Shown: in pieces, positions 1 through 7,129 of the stretch
Layout: every line of letters begins with the position of its first letter
Position numbering within the stretch: the first letter of the stretch is position 1
Source of the DNA: Methylococcaceae bacterium UBA1147
GTDB taxonomy: Bacteria; Pseudomonadota; Gammaproteobacteria; Methylococcales; UBA1147
DNA: 26,546 bases
Direction of reading: 5' to 3'
Assembly (NCBI GenBank): GCA_002311315.1
Contig: DBZZ01000005.1
Span: 1 to 26,546, forward strand
Notes under the pieces: model-generated
What the model was told of the DNA's origin: nothing
Databases searched by the model: none
What the model saw: only the letters and a program-made list of their open reading frames with translations
Translations under genes and position numbers: made by a program

Positions 1-369
1 CGAAGTATTCGGTGACCGTTCAGTTCTGATTACATGCGATGTTTGGACATCAAAACCGTATCGGGACTGTTCGACTTCATAGAGTCCGACCAATAACTTT
101 TTCAATCCCTTATGGATTGGAATGATTCGACCACCAGATTTCCCTTTCGATGCATCATTGGTCAGGTGGATTGACTCCCCAAGTTCACCAGTCGGTGAAA
201 CCATCATCGACCAACGAACCCCCGAGATTTCTTTTGACCTGAACCCACTTTTGACTGAAAGGAGGAAGATCACTCTATTTCTAAGGGGATGTCTTGTTGA
301 ACCAAGATACAACAACATCGTTTCGATCTGTTTCTTGGTCAGAACCTTTGATTGTTTTCCGAGACCCAT
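1..369 (-). CDS. Tyrosine recombinase/phage integrase, partial (3' end beyond window)
   Basis: Reading the minus strand from an ATG at 369 gives 123 uninterrupted codons that run off the left edge. The protein starts MGLGKQSKVLTKKQ and continues with a hallmark integrase box: RNRVIFLLSVKSGFRSKEI, then GVRW. Arg44 is the expected first catalytic arginine; the Lys around 75-77 in SKGKSGGRIIPI fits the beta-hairpin lysine. The HxxR box, His/Trp and nucleophilic Tyr would lie outside the window. The catalytic fold begins almost at residue 1, so this would be a short type lacking the usual N-terminal SAM-like core-binding domain. A GGTGA Shine-Dalgarno sits five bases before the ATG. It marks the DNA to its right as probable mobile or island sequence. 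Family assignment rests on motifs I recognise; substrate site is unknown. Confidence 0.85.
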   Translation of the reverse strand, partial: MGLGKQSKVLTKKQIETMLLYLGSTRHPLRNRVIFLLSVKSGFRSKEISGVRWSMMVSPTGELGESIHLTNDASKGKSGGRIIPIHKGLKKLLVGLYEVEQSRYGFDVQTSHVIRTERSPNTS

Positions 370-482
370 ATTAGTCACCAAATATGTTATGAAAGGATAT
401 ATTCTGATCGTATCATAATGAGTTATTAGGGTCTATGGCAAAGGATGAGAAAAAACAATAATAAACTCAGTATCTTACCGTT

Positions 483-514
483 ACTGGGTATGAAATCATT
501 GTTTCATACTCAGT
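483..514. repeat. 13-bp inverted repeat with one mismatch, 6-base loop
   Basis: Arms ACTGGGTATGAAA (483-495) and TTTCATACTCAGT (502-514) pair at 12 of 13 positions around TCATTG. No T-tract follows on either strand, so a terminator is unlikely. Position about 115 bases upstream of the integrase start suggests an operator or recombinase-related site, which is inference only. Confidence 0.6.
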
Positions 515-698
515 GTGCATGATCAGGGTTGATGGACCTCCGTATTTCACAGATATGTCTTCTTGGGATGTCTTACGAAATATCCATCACACACACCCAA
601 CAGGATCTGTTTCCCCCCGAATGAAGTCTCACTCCCCGAAATGAGATCAAAGATTGTTCTTGAATATTGATATGGGGAATAACCGTCCTTAGTCCTCT

Positions 699-715
699 CA
701 TTCGTGGGACGAATG
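699..715. repeat. Perfect 7-bp inverted repeat around GGG
   Basis: CATTCGT (699-705), GGG, ACGAATG (709-715). It is a short, perfect dyad in the non-coding stretch of the island. It could be an operator or a chance dyad; no function can be assigned. Confidence 0.4.
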
Positions 716-825
716 TATTGGGATGGATGTTCCATGATTTATCGATTACTCAGTTCACCCTGAATCTTTAGAACGAGTGCATTGTACCGATTCTGAAGGG
801 TGGTCGGTCGAACCCTTTTACCGTT

Positions 826-1521
826 TTAATTTTTAAGAAAGATTGAGGTCGGTCCGGATCTTCCGATTAATATATAATCATAGTTTTCCAAGGTCACTGT
901 AATTTTTGATTTAACTAATTCTGAAAGTTTATTTGAATAGTCTTCAATAGAAACAACTTTAGGATTTATTTTTGTAAAATTTATCTCTTTAAGTATCAAT
1001 TCATCATAACCTTCAATATCAATATTTAAATAATCAACGCTAGAAATATTATTAACATCAATTAAATTAGAAATACTTATTGCAGGTACGGTTTGTGACT
1101 TAAAAAACTTGCGTTCCTCAGTTATATCCTTGCTAATCGTCCCAGTTGCAGAAATACCATTTCTGTAATCTGTGGATTCAGGCAACATCAAGTTGACAGA
1201 TCTTATTCCTTTTTTATACTCAGATTCAGGGATTATTGCTGATAAAATATTTACGTCCAAAGGTCTTATTTTTCGGAATATTTTAATAGAGTGAGAGTTT
1301 GCATCCACATTGAAACCAGTCCAACCTTTTAACCAGAAATATGCGGTATTTGAATAAATGAATGGGTGATATGCACCGAGATCTAAGTAAACTCCGTTTC
1401 TTTGATTTCTGGGGAAAAGTTTCCTTATAAGAACGTCTTCTGCATATTGTCCAAAATGCCCTTTAACACCTCCAGAGAGAACTGCCTTAATCCAGTTGAT
1501 CATATTCATACTTATATTCAT
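826..1521 (-). CDS. FkbM-family SAM-dependent methyltransferase
   Basis: 231 aa. The SAM-binding fold is visible as GVYLDLGAYHP (residues 43-53) followed by a strand ending in NVDAN (71-75), and the later DYLNIDIEGYDELIL segment is the characteristic FkbM block. FkbM-family enzymes are O-methyltransferases, often acting on sugars of polysaccharide, glycolipid or natural products; the substrate here cannot be told. Length matches the family. The gene is AT-rich, unlike the core genes further right, and sits beside an integrase, so horizontal acquisition is likely. No glycosyltransferase or other sugar gene is in view. Start: the ATG at 1521 is used; ATGs at residues 5 and 7 are alternatives because no Shine-Dalgarno is clear. 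Confidence 0.88.
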   Translation of the reverse strand: MNISMNMINWIKAVLSGGVKGHFGQYAEDVLIRKLFPRNQRNGVYLDLGAYHPFIYSNTAYFWLKGWTGFNVDANSHSIKIFRKIRPLDVNILSAIIPESEYKKGIRSVNLMLPESTDYRNGISATGTISKDITEERKFFKSQTVPAISISNLIDVNNISSVDYLNIDIEGYDELILKEINFTKINPKVVSIEDYSNKLSELVKSKITVTLENYDYILIGRSGPTSIFLKN

Positions 1522-1593
1522 GATATATGTAATATTTTATTTTTTCAGAACTGCTCTATTAAAATAGTATAACAAGAAAAGTGAGTCTCCGCT

Positions 1594-1764
1594 TTACAAC
1601 AACAGAATTGAATAAGCAATAAACAAGACAAGTGCCCCTAATGCCACCACCAAACCAAAACCAACCGCTAAAGCAACCAGACTAAAAATAATTTTTCGAC
1701 CACCTGGGAAAAAAGCATTATTGTAATTAGTCCAACAATAAAAAGAAGTAATAACATTATTCAC
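1594..1764 (-). CDS. Possible small single-pass membrane protein (56 aa)
   Basis: A GTG at 1764 opens a 56-codon frame ending at TAA 1594-1596, about 70 bases upstream of the FkbM gene on the same strand. Residues 1-24 are polar/aromatic with Cys10, Trp11 and a PGGRK pre-membrane motif; residues 25-56 form one long hydrophobic stretch rich in Val, Leu, Ala and Gly. Such a layout is typical of a small inner-membrane protein with the Arg-Lys at the cytosolic face. The GTG directly follows an in-frame TAG, and no strong Shine-Dalgarno is visible, so the start is uncertain and it may be a remnant of a longer gene. A second frame from an ATG at 1756 also gives a hydrophobic but shorter peptide. 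I do not recognise a family. Confidence 0.35.
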   Translation of the reverse strand: MNNVITSFYCWTNYNNAFFPGGRKIIFSLVALAVGFGLVVALGALVLFIAYSILLL

Positions 1765-1849
1765 CTAATAAGGAGTTGGCAGCAACCTTATCTGAAACAA
1801 CAAACCTCTACCCTACACCCAAATACCTTTTTAACTTAATAACTCACGC

Positions 1850-1886
1850 ATAAAAAAACCCAACCAGACAAATGTCTAATTGGGTT
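1850..1886 (-). terminator. Rho-independent terminator acting on minus-strand transcripts
   Basis: Arms AACCCAA (1857-1863) and TTGGGTT (1880-1886) enclose an inner AGACA/TGTCT stem. Read on the minus strand the hairpin is followed by a run of seven Ts (complement of 1852-1858). It would end a transcript arriving from the right, yet no intact minus-strand gene lies there; see the fragment at 1943-2029. Confidence 0.8.
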
Positions 1887-1942
1887 CTTATGTCCGGTGT
1901 GAAATGCATCAAACACACTTCTGTATTTCCCTAATATATCTA

Positions 1943-2029
1943 TTAGCGAGATAGCGCATTTATTGCATCTAGACTTTTTCTAAACTCTTTACTTCTAGTC
2001 CAACTTTGTTTTCTAAGAAGTCTTTTACG
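1943..2029 (-). pseudogene. Possible C-terminal remnant of a minus-strand gene
   Basis: Upstream of the orphan terminator the minus strand has a 28-codon open stretch (2029 to the TAA at 1943-1945) that reads like a basic protein C-terminus, including SWTRSKEFRKSLDAINALSR. It is preceded by two TGA codons and has no start. A neighbouring frame reads LDEAIRRMMT just before it, and another reads DDVKDFLENKVGLEVKSLEK, so the gene may have been broken by small indels. Its stop is about 55 bases from the terminator hairpin, the right spacing for a former gene end. I cannot name the family. Confidence 0.3.
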
Positions 2030-2044
2030 TCATCATGCGTCTGA

Positions 2045-2506
2045 TTGCTTCATCAAGGTTTCTGGTGCGGGTGGAAGCACCCTGACTATGGATTTGAGTT
2101 GTTCTGCGAACCAGAGGAAGAAGAACCTTTACTGGTGGTTGATGAAATCAGTAAACGAAAGGGGTTCAAGTATTTGCGGATTGATACGAATGCTGAACCC
2201 GCAAAGGTGTCAAAGATGTTTAGAACATTCGTGAAGCAGAACATCAACAATCCCAATCCAAAGATTGAAAGTCATGCGAGGTTTCAACCATCCAGACCTG
2301 CAAAGCACATCAAAATGAATGCCCTGAAAAACTACCGAACCACCTATGTCAAAAGGGAGATTCAGGGCAAATCAAGGAAGCAGGTATTGGTGGATAGGTA
2401 TGGGGGGAGTGTTGTGATTACAGATGAAATGCTTCGGTGCGTTTCCCGTGATGTGCAGAAGGCACGATTGATCATGAGGAGCATTCAGAAAGGAACATTT
2501 CCATAG
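2045..2506 (+). CDS. Hypothetical protein, possibly 5'-truncated
   Basis: 153 codons opened by a TGA at 2042-2044, with a TTG as the only early start; no Shine-Dalgarno precedes it. The predicted protein is soluble and basic toward the C-terminus. Features include an early Trp/Cys-rich patch (GFWCGWKHPDYGF), an acidic CEPEEEEPLLVVDE segment, and a Lys/Arg-rich second half ending RLIMRSIQKGTFP. No signal peptide or membrane segment is seen. Codon use is intermediate and AT-leaning. The missing good start and its position next to gene debris suggest that the N-terminus was lost at a rearrangement junction. I do not recognise a family; a nucleic-acid-binding role would only be a guess from charge. 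Confidence 0.45.
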   Translation: MLHQGFWCGWKHPDYGFELFCEPEEEEPLLVVDEISKRKGFKYLRIDTNAEPAKVSKMFRTFVKQNINNPNPKIESHARFQPSRPAKHIKMNALKNYRTTYVKREIQGKSRKQVLVDRYGGSVVITDEMLRCVSRDVQKARLIMRSIQKGTFP

Positions 2507-2566
2507 GAAGGATTGCCCATTATTCTTGTGCTAAATGAGGGGGGAAAATCATCAATCTGGTGTAGT

Positions 2567-2714
2567 GTATTCACATGTGTGAATACTCGTGTGAATACCT
2601 TCTGTGAATAGGATGTGAATACCGAAAATCAGTGAAAATCGTGATTCCAATAAAAACAGCAACTTACGGATTAGTCATTTTTGACGATTTTCCAAGAAAA
2701 CGCTCGTGTGAATA
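2567..2714 (+). repeat. Iteron-like TGTGAATA repeats with a flanking 9-bp dyad
   Basis: TGTGAATA occurs at 2578-2585, 2590-2597, 2603-2610, 2614-2621 and again at 2707-2714, the first four at 12, 13 and 11-base steps, close to one helical turn. The first copy is the right arm of a dyad, GTATTCACA (2567-2575) - TG - TGTGAATAC (2578-2586). GAAAATC also recurs here. Phased direct repeats like these typically bind a protein cooperatively: replication initiator, partition protein, recombinase arm sites or a repressor. Which one cannot be decided from the window. Confidence 0.7.
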
Positions 2715-2745
2715 GAATATCAATAGATTTTGTAACTCTATCTAT

Positions 2746-5700
2746 ATGAAATCAAAGAAGAAAAAGGTGAAAGGTTGGGAGTTCTGGATCGACCGCGGAG
2801 GGACGTTTACCGACATCGTTGCCAGGCGCCCAGACGGCACCACACTGGCCCGTAAACTACTCTCCGACAAGCCCGGACTTTACCGTGATGCGGGCGTCGA
2901 GGGAATCCGTCGGATTCTCGGAATCAGCAAAGGCCGGGCAATCCCAGCAGGAAGCATCGACGTCATCAAGATGGGAACCACAGTCGGGACCAATGCCTTA
3001 CTGCAGCGAAATGGAGAACCAACAGTTCTGGTAATCACTCGTGGCTTTCGCGATTGCCTGCGGATCGGGTACCAGAACCGGCCTGACATCTTTGCTCTCC
3101 GAATCGAACGGCCGGAAATGCTGTACAGCAAAGTCATTGAAGTCGGCGGTCGACACTCGGCGACCGGAGAAGAGCTGGAATCGCTCGACACTCAAGGCTT
3201 CAGTGCTGCATTGGAACGGGTCTACAACAGCGGCATTCACTCCGTTGCCGTGGTCCTGATGCACGCCTGGATCAGTCCGCAACACGAACTGCGGATCGGA
3301 AAACTGGCAAAAACCATTGGTTTTACCCAGATTTCCCTGTCCCATCGAGTTTCTCCACTGATAAAAATCGTCAGCCGCGGTGATACGACAGTCGCAGACG
3401 CCTACCTTTCGCCGGTTCTGCGTCATTACGTGGACCAGTTCGGTGCGGGGCTGTCAGTCAAGTCCGAAACAACCCAAATAGCGCCCCGGCTTATGTTCAT
3501 GCAATCGAACGGGGGCCTCACCAGTGCCGCTCAGTTCCAGGGCAAGGACTGCATCCTGTCGGGCCCGGCCGGGGGAGTCGTCGGCGCGGTCGCCGTTTCA
3601 AGGCAGGCAGGATTCGACCGCATCATCACCTTTGACATGGGGGGGACATCCACCGATGTCGCTCATTATGCCGGTGAACTGGAGCGCAGTTTCGATACGG
3701 AAGTCGCCGGGATACGAATTAAAACCCCGATGATGAACATTCACACGGTTGCAGCCGGAGGAGGATCGATCCTTGCCTTCGATGGCCTGCGATTCCAGGT
3801 CGGCCCTGATTCGGCGGGGGCAAACCCGGGGCCCTGCTGTTACCGTAACGGCGGACCGCTTTGTGTCACCGATGCAAACCTCATGGTGGGAAAACTGCCC
3901 ATCGAGCACTTTCCTAGGGTCTTCGGGCCGGAGGGAAACCTGCCGCCGGACCTCGACGCCGTCCAGGCTGCCTTCGAAAAACGGTCCCATCAACTGTACC
4001 GGACTACCGGCAGACGGAAGACACCTGAACAGATCGCCGAAGGCTTCCTGGCTGTTGCGGTGGGAAACATGGCCAATGCAATCAAGCGCATTTCGGTAGA
4101 ACGAGGATACGATGTATCTGGTTACATTCTCTGCTGTTTCGGCGCCGCCGGAGGACAGCATGCCTGCCAGGTTGCGGACGCATTGGGTATCCGGAAAATC
4201 CTGATTCACCGTCATGCCGGTGTACTTTCAGCCTACGGCATGGGGCTCGCCGATATCCGGGTACTGCGTGAACAAGCAGTGGAAACCTCTCTGAGCGAGG
4301 AGCATCTTTCCGGGCTCGATCGCCTGTTTCATCGTCTGGAACGAGAATGCATGCAGGAAATGCTCCGGCAAATCAGCGCCGAAGACCGGCTAACTGTCCT
4401 GCGAAGGCTGCACCTGCGTTTCAGCGGCACCGATACGGCACTGACGCTGGATCACGGCCCACTCGACAAGGTTGTCAAAGCATTTCACCAGGCCCATCAA
4501 AAACGCTTCGGTTTTCGCAGCCCTTCCGGAAGCCTGGTGATCGAATCCGTTTCAGTCGAAACGGTCGCCGGCCAACCTCTAAACAACGAAACCAGTCCCG
4601 CTGAGATCGAAGAAAAACCCGCGGAACCACTTGAGACCCTTCGTTTCTTTTCAGGCGGATCATTCCATAATGCGCCTGTCTACCTGCGTGAAAGCATACA
4701 CCCCGGAAACACGGTTGACGGACCCGCCATTGTCATTGAACCCAACGCCACCACTGTCATCGAGCCCGAATGGACCAGCCGGGTCGACCCTGACAACCAG
4801 TTGGTGCTGAGCCGGCAAAGCCCGCGGGTCCGAAAACCGGCCATGGGTACCGAGGCAGATCCGATCATGCTGGAGGTTTTCAACAAGCGCCTCATGGCGA
4901 TTGCCGAACAGATGGGGCACACACTGCAAAATACCGCTTTGTCCGTCAACATCAAAGAACGGTTGGATTTTTCATGCGCGATTTTCGATACCGATGCGAA
5001 CCTCATCGCCAATGCCCCGCATATTCCAGTCCATCTGGGTTCCATGGGAGAATCTGTCCGAACGCTGATCTCGGGGCTCGCGAACAAATTCTCGGCCGGG
5101 GACGTCTACATGCTGAATTCGCCTTTCCACGGTGGAACCCATCTACCCGACATCACAGTGGTCACCCCGGTTTTCGATCCATCTGGATCAACATTGCTGT
5201 TTTTCGTAGCTTCCCGTGGCCACCACGCCGATATCGGTGGCAGTAGCCCGGGTTCCATGCCCCCCGACAGCCGAACCATTGACCAGGAAGGCATCTGGAC
5301 TGCCGGATTGAAGCTGGTCGAAAACGGTACATTCATGGAAAAACAATTATCCGACTGGCTGTCGAAAGGCCCCCTGCCGGCCCGCAAACCCGATCAGAAC
5401 ATGGCCGATCTCAAGGCACAGATCGCAGCCAACGAAAAAGGTTCGAAAGAACTGCTTGAGCTGGTCAGCCAGTATGGTGCCAAAATTGTGCACGCCTACA
5501 TGGGATACATCCAGGCAAATGCCGAGGAAGCGGTGCGCCGAGTCATCCGCAAATCGAAAAGCGGCAACTATCTCCTGAAGATGGACAACGGAGCCAGTAT
5601 TGCTGTCAAAATATCGGTCGACAGGCAGGAAGGCAACGCCCGAATCGACTTTACGGGCACCTCGCAACAACAGTCAAACAACTTCAATGCACCAAGCGCT

Positions 5701-6387
5701 GTGGTCAAGGCTGCGGTCCTCTACGTCTTTCGAACCCTGGTTGACGATGACATCCCGTTGAATGCCGGCTGCCTGCGGCCCCTGAAAATCATCATTCCGG
5801 AAGCTTCGATGCTCAACCCGCAGCCACCGGCTGCCGTTGTCGCAGGAAATGTAGAAACATCCCAATGCATTGTCGACGCCCTGTACGGAGCACTGGGCGT
5901 CCTGGCAGGATCACAAGGAACCATGAACAATCTGACCTTCGGCAACCGCGACTACCAGTACTACGAAACGATCTGCGGCGGTTCTGGAGCTGGACCGGAC
6001 TTCGACGGTACCGATGCCGTTCAAACCCACATGACCAATTCAAGAATTACCGACCCGGAAGTTCTCGAATCCCGGTATCCAGTCCACCTTGAACGATTTG
6101 AAATCAACCCGGGCAGCGGAGGCGAAGGAAAACACAGGGGAGGAAACGGGGTCATCCGCGAGATGCGTTTCGAGCAGCAAATGACTGCCGCCATTCTTTC
6201 CGGGTTCCGCTCTCGACAGCCCGCCGGAATGGACGGCGGAAAGCCCGGAAAACAAGGGACCAACCGGCTAGAACGGGCTGACGGGTCAGTGGAGCAGATG
6301 GAAGCCTGTTTCCGAACCGAGGTTTACCCGGGAGACCGGATCATCGTCGAAACCCCGGGCGGCGGCGGATTCGGCCGCAAGGACTAA
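2746..6387 (+). CDS. 5-oxoprolinase (ATP-hydrolysing), HyuA-HyuB fusion
   Basis: 1213 aa, the usual length of single-chain 5-oxoprolinase, which opens 5-oxo-L-proline to glutamate using ATP in the cytosol (glutathione/pyroglutamate salvage). The N-terminal hydantoinase A half (about 11-690) shows the actin-like ATPase motifs WIDRGGTFTDIVARRPDG (14-31), FDMGGTSTDVAH (about 296) and CFGAAGGQHAC (about 464). The hydantoinase B half starts near 706 (DPIMLEVFNKRL) and has NSPFHGGTHLPD and RGHHADIGGSSPG. No frameshift is seen. The start is uncertain: ATG 2746 lacks a Shine-Dalgarno and adds a Lys-rich MKSKKKKVKG leader; GTG 2767 is an alternative. The upstream DNA is AT-rich island sequence, so native promoter and first codons may have been replaced. 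A related cyclic-amide substrate cannot be excluded. Confidence 0.9.
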   Translation: MKSKKKKVKGWEFWIDRGGTFTDIVARRPDGTTLARKLLSDKPGLYRDAGVEGIRRILGISKGRAIPAGSIDVIKMGTTVGTNALLQRNGEPTVLVITRGFRDCLRIGYQNRPDIFALRIERPEMLYSKVIEVGGRHSATGEELESLDTQGFSAALERVYNSGIHSVAVVLMHAWISPQHELRIGKLAKTIGFTQISLSHRVSPLIKIVSRGDTTVADAYLSPVLRHYVDQFGAGLSVKSETTQIAPRLMFMQSNGGLTSAAQFQGKDCILSGPAGGVVGAVAVSRQAGFDRIITFDMGGTSTDVAHYAGELERSFDTEVAGIRIKTPMMNIHTVAAGGGSILAFDGLRFQVGPDSAGANPGPCCYRNGGPLCVTDANLMVGKLPIEHFPRVFGPEGNLPPDLDAVQAAFEKRSHQLYRTTGRRKTPEQIAEGFLAVAVGNMANAIKRISVERGYDVSGYILCCFGAAGGQHACQVADALGIRKILIHRHAGVLSAYGMGLADIRVLREQAVETSLSEEHLSGLDRLFHRLERECMQEMLRQISAEDRLTVLRRLHLRFSGTDTALTLDHGPLDKVVKAFHQAHQKRFGFRSPSGSLVIESVSVETVAGQPLNNETSPAEIEEKPAEPLETLRFFSGGSFHNAPVYLRESIHPGNTVDGPAIVIEPNATTVIEPEWTSRVDPDNQLVLSRQSPRVRKPAMGTEADPIMLEVFNKRLMAIAEQMGHTLQNTALSVNIKERLDFSCAIFDTDANLIANAPHIPVHLGSMGESVRTLISGLANKFSAGDVYMLNSPFHGGTHLPDITVVTPVFDPSGSTLLFFVASRGHHADIGGSSPGSMPPDSRTIDQEGIWTAGLKLVENGTFMEKQLSDWLSKGPLPARKPDQNMADLKAQIAANEKGSKELLELVSQYGAKIVHAYMGYIQANAEEAVRRVIRKSKSGNYLLKMDNGASIAVKISVDRQEGNARIDFTGTSQQQSNNFNAPSAVVKAAVLYVFRTLVDDDIPLNAGCLRPLKIIIPEASMLNPQPPAAVVAGNVETSQCIVDALYGALGVLAGSQGTMNNLTFGNRDYQYYETICGGSGAGPDFDGTDAVQTHMTNSRITDPEVLESRYPVHLERFEINPGSGGEGKHRGGNGVIREMRFEQQMTAAILSGFRSRQPAGMDGGKPGKQGTNRLERADGSVEQMEACFRTEVYPGDRIIVETPGGGGFGRKD

Positions 6388-6484
6388 AAAACCGATTACG
6401 CCAGTAGATACCCGGCATTCTCTGCCATTACAAGGATTTAGAGAAACCAGTCAACATTCCGCTGCGGGCGAAGCGCACTGCCGG
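6388..6484. other. Short non-coding gap, no terminator seen
   Basis: Between the convergent 5-oxoprolinase gene and the iron-sulfur carrier pseudogene. TTAGAGAAACC occurs here (about 6438-6448) and again inside the pseudogene (6602-6612), an 11-base direct repeat of unknown meaning. Confidence 0.4.
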
Positions 6485-6822
6485 CTAGTATCCTCCACCC
6501 CCGCAACCGGTACACTTACCGCTTCCGCCGACACTTTGGAAAGCATTGCGGAAAACAAAGCCGGAATTTAGTCCTTCGGTAACATAATCAATCTCCGCAC
6601 CTTAGAGAAACCCCAGGGCAACCGGGTCAATCAACAGTTTGAATGCACCACAATCCAGCATGCTGTCGACTTGCCCAACATTTTCTGCAAAGGTCATGCT
6701 GTAGGACATTCCTTCGCAGCCACCCCCTGGACATAGATCCGAATCCCCTGGTATTCCTCGTCGGCTTCGGTCACATGCATGTCACTGTCGCCCAGGACCG
6801 CAGGATGGGTGTTGTTCTCCAT
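6485..6822 (-). pseudogene. A-type iron-sulfur carrier (IscA/ErpA/HesB family), disrupted
   Basis: The minus strand from ATG 6822 reads an A-type carrier: VTEADEEYQGIRIYVQG, then in a second frame GGCEGMSYSMTFAENVG, then KLLIDPVALGFL, a TAA (6602-6604), GAEIDYVTEGLNSGFVF, and a C-terminal GGSGKCTGCGGGGY ending at TAG 6485-6487. Two lesions are needed to explain this: loss of one base in the G-run at 6723-6727 (GIRIYVQGGGC is the family pattern) and a nonsense codon where the family normally has Glu or Asp before GAEIDY. Restoring one base gives exactly 113 codons. Family members carry or insert Fe-S clusters via conserved cysteines; here they would be the GGC cysteine and the C-terminal CTGC pair. 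The N-terminal part is short for the family. A functional paralogue is presumably elsewhere in the genome. Assembly error is the alternative, but two separate lesions argue for decay. Confidence 0.85.
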
Positions 6823-7129
6823 GATTGCTCAGCATTGATGATGGGAGTCGATGCAATAATACACTCCGACTCTAATTTTGCATCACGCCCTGGCTCTCTG
6901 GAAAAACGCCAGGCACCAAGAAACCGGAAGCGATCTATCGGGACCTGCTACCACCGGGCTAAGGTCATCCCCGCACCGAAGACAACCCGTCAAGCAACGC
7001 CATGTGTCACAAACCGTTAACTGCCCAATCGTCAAAGAGGAGACTGAAGGTCTCGTTCATCCACTTGACCCGGATGAACTTGGAAGGCCAGGGGCACCGC
7101 AGCGGCGCATTCAACAACGTTAAAAAGAA
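6823..7129. other. Spacer between the carrier pseudogene and rnpB; no gene recognised
   Basis: About 307 bases. It contains a dyad GAGTCG (from 6848) ... CGACTC (to 6873) just upstream of the pseudogene start, possibly its old operator or promoter region, and a weak hairpin CCTGGC ... GCCAGG near 6890-6915. Plus-strand open frames here have no ribosome site and no recognisable sequence. Confidence 0.45.

Larger units (their letters stand above)
370..825. other. AT-rich gap between integrase and FkbM gene; no convincing gene
   Basis: About 456 bases upstream of the integrase start and downstream of the FkbM gene. It holds two inverted repeats (483-514 and 699-715, listed separately). A 62-codon minus-strand ORF (735-547) is possible, but it has no Shine-Dalgarno and its composition is not recognisable, so I do not call it a gene. 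Confidence 0.5.

Noticed and set aside
122..418. 98-codon plus-strand frame at the left end
   Set aside because: Opposite strand of the integrase gene, which has clear family motifs; the plus frame has none.
547..735. 62-codon minus-strand ORF in the island
   Set aside because: No Shine-Dalgarno, no recognisable composition, and short; not strong enough to call.
2567..2714. CRISPR array
   Set aside because: Repeat unit is only 8 bases with 3-5 base gaps, far too short for CRISPR repeats and spacers.
6643..7020. 125-codon plus-strand frame
   Set aside because: Overlaps the Fe-S carrier pseudogene on the other strand and has no recognisable sequence.
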